Assembly (NCBI GenBank): GCA_026315105.1 | Contig: CM048745.1 | Location: forward strand, 785,087,390-785,151,389 | DNA length: 64,000 nucleotides | DNA from: Locusta migratoria | Lineage: Eukaryota; Arthropoda; Insecta; Orthoptera; Acrididae | Reading direction: 5' to 3' | In this document: one piece after another, positions 59,583 to 64,000 of the stretch | Numbering within the stretch: position 1 is the first letter of the stretch | Layout of the letters: every line of letters begins with the position of its first letter | The notes under the pieces: model-generated | The model's database searches: none | Told to the model about the DNA's origin: nothing | What the model saw: the letters and a program-made list of their open reading frames with translations, nothing else | Made by a program: the position numbers and the translations under genes

Positions 59583-61124
59583 TGTTGTCTTCAGTCCGCA
59601 GACTGGTTTGATTCAGCTCTCCAAGCTGCCCTGTCCTGGGCAAGTCTCTTCATCTGAGAATATGTTCGGCAACCTACATCCTTTTGAATCTGCTAATTAT
59701 ATTTGTCCCTCGGTCTCACTCTAAGATTTTAACCCCCCCCCCCCCCCCCCCCACACACTTCCTTACATACTAAGTTCACGATTCCTTGATGTCTCAGAAT
59801 GTGTCCGACCAATCTGTTCTCTTAGTCAGGATGTGCCAGAAACTCCTTTTCTCTCCCATTCGGTTAAACACGTCTTCTTTAGTTATGTGATCTACCCATC
59901 TAATTTTCATCATTCGTCTAAAACATGTTTCGAAAGCTTCTATCATCTTCTGAAATCCTTATCATCCACTGTTCACTCCCATACAATGCTACACTCCAAA
60001 TGTTTTCCGAAAAGACTTCCATACATTTAAATTAATATTTGATGTTAACAAGTTCAGCTTCTTTAAAAATTATTTTCTTCCCATAGCCATTCTGCATTTT
60101 GTATCTCCTGTACTCTGGCCATAAGAAGTTATCTTGCTACCCAATTAATAAACTTCATCTAGTACTTTTATTGTCTCATTACCTAATCTGATTCCTTCAG
60201 CATCACCTGATTTTCTGACATTACATTCCACCACCCTTGTTTCACTCTTGTTAATGTTCATCTTATATCTTCCTTTCAATACACTGTCCATTCCATTCAA
60301 ATGCTCTACCAGATCCTTTGCAGTCTGACAAAATGACTGTCATCGGCAAACCGCAAACTTTTTATTTCTTCTCCCTGGACTTGAATTCCCTCTCCATATT
60401 TCTCCTTGCATTCCTTCACTGCTTGGTCAATGTACGGATTGAACATCGGGGAAAGGCTACAACCCTGTCTTACCCCCTTCTCAACCTCTGCGTCCCTTTT
60501 TTGCCCTTACTCTAAAAACCGCTGTCTGGTGTTTGTATAGGTTGAATATAACTCTTCGCTCCCTATATTTCACCCCTGCTACCTTCAGAATTTGGAAGAG
60601 TGTATTCCAGTCAGCATTGCCAAAAGCTTTCTCCAAATCTACAATCGTTTCAAACGTACCTTAGTCTATCTTTTAAGATAAGTCGTAATGTATTGCCACA
60701 TGTTCCTACATTTCTCCTAAATCCCAACTGATCTTCCCCGAGGGTTGGAATCCACAAGTTTTTCTATTTGTCTGATAGTAATTCGTGTTAGTATTTTGCA
60801 ACCATGATTTATTAAACTGATAGTTCTGTAATTTTCACACTTGTCTGCACTAGCTTTCTTTGGAATTTGAATTACGATATTCTTCTTGAAGTGAGAGGGT
60901 ATTTCCCGTCTCGTACATCTTGCATACCAGGTGATACATTTTTTTCTCGACTGGCTCTAACAATATCGGCCATTCAGACGGAATATCTACTACTCCGGGG
61001 GCCTTGTTTTGACTAAAGTCCTTCAGCGCTCTGTCAAGTTCTTCTCCCAGTATCATATCTCGTATCTCACCTTCCGCCACTTTGTCTTCCCATTCTAGAA
61101 TAATGCCTGAAAGTTTTTGTATAG

Positions 61125-61167
<43 letters not shown>

Positions 61168-61463
61168 TTTCACAAATGTCTGTCTAGGTGTGCTTGCGTT
61201 TCGATATGTCTGAGTGTGTGTGTATTTGTTTACATTCCTTTTTTTTCCCCTAAGGTAAGTCCTTCCACTCCTGGGATTGGAATGACTCCTTTTCCACTTC
61301 CTTAAAACCCATATCTTTCCCTTTTCCTCCCCTTTTTTCCTCTTTTTCCTGAAGAAGCTGCCAGTGGTGGCGAAAGCCTGTATGTGTGTTTGTGTGTGAT
61401 TTTATTTGTTTCTCTCGACGAGCCGGTCCTTTTGGTAAGTCATCTCTTTTCTATTTTTATTTT

Positions 61464-61522
<59 letters not shown>

Positions 61523-62215
61523 CACAGTGCAGCTTTCCCCTCCTTGCTTAGTACTGGTTTTCCGTCCAAGTTCTTGATATTCATACAGCTGCTTTTCTTG
61601 TCTCCAAATATGTCTTCTATTATCCTGTAGGCAGTATCTACCATTCCCCTAGTTATGCATTCTTCTAAGTTTCTGCATTTGTCCTGTAGCCCCTCCTGCT
61701 TATCCAGTCTGCACTTCCTGACACCCACAGGGGGCCCATAGTTCTTTAGTGAGTACGTGTGTGGCGCGCATGGGGTCCCGAGCCGGAGCAGCCTTTCTTC
61801 TGCCCCAGGCTGCTTCACTTTCCCTCCCGGTTTATGCCTTCGCCCGGATACGTGCGTCCTTTGCTAGTTCAGGTCGTTTTTTGTAGTAGCTTCTCTCATT
61901 CCTTGGTTTCTTCCTTTGCTTCTGTCTTTCTCTCGTTATACTCTCCTAGCCTTCGTCTCCTCCTCATTAGTCTCCACTTCGGCGTTTGAGACACTTCTTT
62001 CCTTATTTCTCTTTATTTCCTATCCTCTTCTTCTTTCCTCACTGTGAGAGTCTGAAGTCCGACGGGGTAACGCGTAATTCCCCGCCCCGGGTAGACAAGT
62101 AGGGCACGTATGTACCCCCTGGTAAAGGCCAGGCCCAGGGAGGGGTGACTACCCGAGCTGGTACCTTCCGTACATGCCGATTGGTCCCTCTGTCAGTTCT
62201 CGGGAGGTGTGACCT
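59583..62215 (-). mobile_element. RTE-like LINE, minus strand, decayed and microsatellite-filled
   Basis: Read on the minus strand from 62215, a 5' GC-rich part ('ccccgccccgggtagac') leads to the pre-RT linker (61700-61530: CRNLEECITRGMVDTAYRII, DIFGDKKSSC, LDGKPVLSKEGKAALW). The RT start follows (61030-60900: ALKDFSQNKAPGVVDIPSEW, YHLVCKMYETG). Decayed RT sequence continues to the 3' end at 59583 ('ggagactggtttga'-type end shared with 25371). (TC)n at 61127-61155, (CA)n at 61471-61520 and a C run at 59733-59752 lie inside it. It is inactive. Confidence 0.75.
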
Positions 62216-62985
62216 GAAATGTTAATTTCAGTGATGTTTCCACTTTTTGTATATAATTCAGTATCTTGCTTCAATAATAATTGATTATATTCCACCAATA
62301 TCACAAATGAATAGGTAACAGCCATAAGATCAGTTGTATAGTAATATGAATTATTTCCTCATTTTCAAAAATTCATATCTTTGTTCACACTCAAATATCA
62401 ATGTTGAAATTTTTACAGCATGTTGCTATCATATAGGTGTACAAACTGTGCAAAAATCATATTTTTATGTTCAGTCCCATCTGAGATAACTAACCTCAAA
62501 CTTTACAAAAAAATGAAAATTTTCAAATTTCAAAATTCATAAAAAATTAAGGAAACATTTGTGAGTGTTCTTGTTCTGCATGATGCTAGTAGTGTATGAT
62601 ATCTAACTGCATGAAAAAAATACTCTCATAAGTCACTCCTTGATTGTTATTTTTGGGCCTAAAAAGCAAATTTTTGAAAATTTGGATACCAAATTTTGGA
62701 GGATATTTTGACTGGTCATTTTTGAATTTAGGGTATTTTGTGTAATAGACAATCATGTCAATTGCAATGTTGTAACTTTAACCCAGTGCAGAGATATTCA
62801 AATTTTCGCTAATGTTTCCAGACTGAAAAAATCGCACGCGCTGACAAATAAAAATGGCCGCCATTCAGTAAAGATGCAAGATAAATGGCTTTAAAAACGG
62901 TTTTGAACTTCACAAATATAGGGCAATCACATATAAAAAATTAAAATATTTAAAAATGGTCAAGCAACCAACTTAATTTTTATTG
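62216..62985. other. AT-rich sequence, no gene
   Basis: Low-complexity AT-rich sequence ('caaatttt', 'gaaatttttac' phrases) lies between two LINEs. No feature is identified. Confidence 0.5.
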
Positions 62986-64000
62986 TACCACTTCATTTGG
63001 ATTGACCCACCTATTCCCATATGGACCTCGCAATATGCACTCTTCAGCTTGCCGGTCGGTTTGAGTGGTATGCACTTTCTGACACGTACTCGAGTGACCA
63101 TTTCCCTTGTATCATCCACTTCCTGCATCATTCCCCATCTCCTCGTCCCACCAGTTGGAACATTTCTAAAGCCGACTGGGGGCTTTATTCTTCCATGGCA
63201 GTTTTCCACAATCAGGACTTTCCCAGCTGGGACAGTCGGGTCAAATACCTCACAGAGGTTATTCTCACCGCTGCTGAACGTTCCATACCTCGTACATCCT
63301 CTTCTCCACGTCGTGTCCAGGTCCCTTGGTGGACTGCAGCCTGCCGCGACGAGCTTAGAGCCCAGCGCCGTGCTTTACGCACCTTCCGCCGCCACCCTAC
63401 TTTGGAGAATTGCATCAATTATAAACGTATGAGAGCGCAATGTCGTCGTATCATAAATGACAGCAAGAAAGCTTGCTGGACTGCTTTTACTAGTTTTTAA
63501 CCGTTTTACTCCCTCCACGTTTGTTTGGCGTGGCCTACGCCGTTTATCCGGCATAAAGGTCCACTCCCCGATTCCTGGCCTGACCGTGGAGAATGCAGTC
63601 CTCGTGGACCCCTCTGACGTTTCCAACGCATTGGGCCTTTTCTTTGCGGAGGTTTCGAGCTTTGCCCATTACCACCCTGCCTTTCTCCCTCGCAAACAGG
63701 TAGAGGAGGCACGGCCGCCTTCTTTCCACTCTTTTAATCGTGAAAATTATAACGTCGCCTTCACCATGCAGGAGCTAGACCGTGCTCTCGCCCTGTCCCG
63801 GTCTTCTGCTCCCGGGCCCGATTCCATTCACATTGAAATGCTGAAGAACCTCTCTCCAGCGGGCAAGTGCTTTCTTCTTAGTACCTACAATCGCATATGG
63901 ACTGAAGGTCATGTTCCCACAAGTTGGCGTGAATCCATTGTTGTCCCCATCCCCAAACGAGGGAAGGACAAACACCTTCCTTCCAGTTATCGCCCCATTT
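62986..64000 (+). pseudogene. Jockey/I-type LINE, endonuclease end to RT start, cut by window end
   Basis: The frame at 63021-63500 carries the end of the endonuclease (LSDTYSSDHFPCIIHF, with the SDH motif), then SWNISKADWGLYSSMAVFHN and the basic linker (WWTAACRDELRAQRRALRTF). One frameshift near 63497 moves reading to a second frame, open from about 63503 to the window end. That frame holds the start of the RT: FTMQELDRALALSRSSAPGP, IHIEMLKNLSPAG, WTEGHVPTSWRESIVVPIPK and SSYRPI. The element is 5'-truncated near 62986 and otherwise well preserved. Confidence 0.88.

Noticed and set aside
60318..60515. Plus-strand open frame near 60.3-60.5 kb as a gene
   Set aside because: It is antisense to the decayed RTE-like LINE.

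Overview
The window looks like a piece of a very large, repeat-packed insect genome, most likely an orthopteran (grasshopper or locust). Several tRNA-derived SINEs have the layout I associate with grasshopper genomes. Non-LTR retrotransposons of several clades, Penelope-like elements, Tc1/mariner and pogo-like DNA transposons, fold-back elements and microsatellites fill most of the rest. The organism call is inference from repeat content; no species marker is present.

Only two host genes can be supported. A terminal exon of a takeout/JHBP-like secreted protein lies at 13312-13524 (+). The first four coding exons of a polo/PLK1 kinase lie at 53187-54079 (+), with very short introns 1-3 and an intron 4 that runs past the window end. 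A possible minus-strand exon sits just upstream of polo.

Layout: 1-2431 decayed CR1-like LINE 'A' (+). 2440-3050 LINE fragment. 3766-7160 Penelope-like element whose 3' part is duplicated in inverted orientation at its 5' side. 8300-11130 decayed pogo/Tigger-like transposase gene split by a nested Tc1-like element (9050-10212). 12.8-14.6 kb SINEs and the JHBP exon. 14634 to about 18970 essentially intact CR1-like LINE 'B' (-) of the same family as A. 20.6-23.4 kb SINE, LINE endonuclease fragment, hammerhead-like motif and a nearly intact Penelope-like ORF. 23.4-25.2 kb GC-rich LTR/UTR-like block. 26.1-27.2 kb a tandem array of about 147 bp. 28.4 kb LINE tail. 31.9-35.7 kb decayed CR1-like LINE 'C' (+) with a nested insertion. 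37.3-46.8 kb a gypsy-like gag-pro-RT fragment (-) beside a large palindrome (two 1.92-kb arms around a 0.41-kb insert). 48.3-56.6 kb inverted-repeat elements and polo. 59.6-62.2 kb RTE-like LINE (-). 63.0-64.0 kb Jockey/I-type LINE (+), cut by the window end.

The most interesting signal is in LINE B. ORF1 (PHD finger plus SGNH esterase) ends with an in-phase U UUU UUA heptamer one codon before its stop. ORF2 (endonuclease plus reverse transcriptase) lies in the -1 frame, is open across that heptamer, and has no ATG until after its first catalytic motif. The clearly divergent LINE C has the same heptamer, in the same phase and the same distance from its ORF1 stop. This suggests that ORF2 of this LINE group is made by programmed -1 ribosomal frameshifting.
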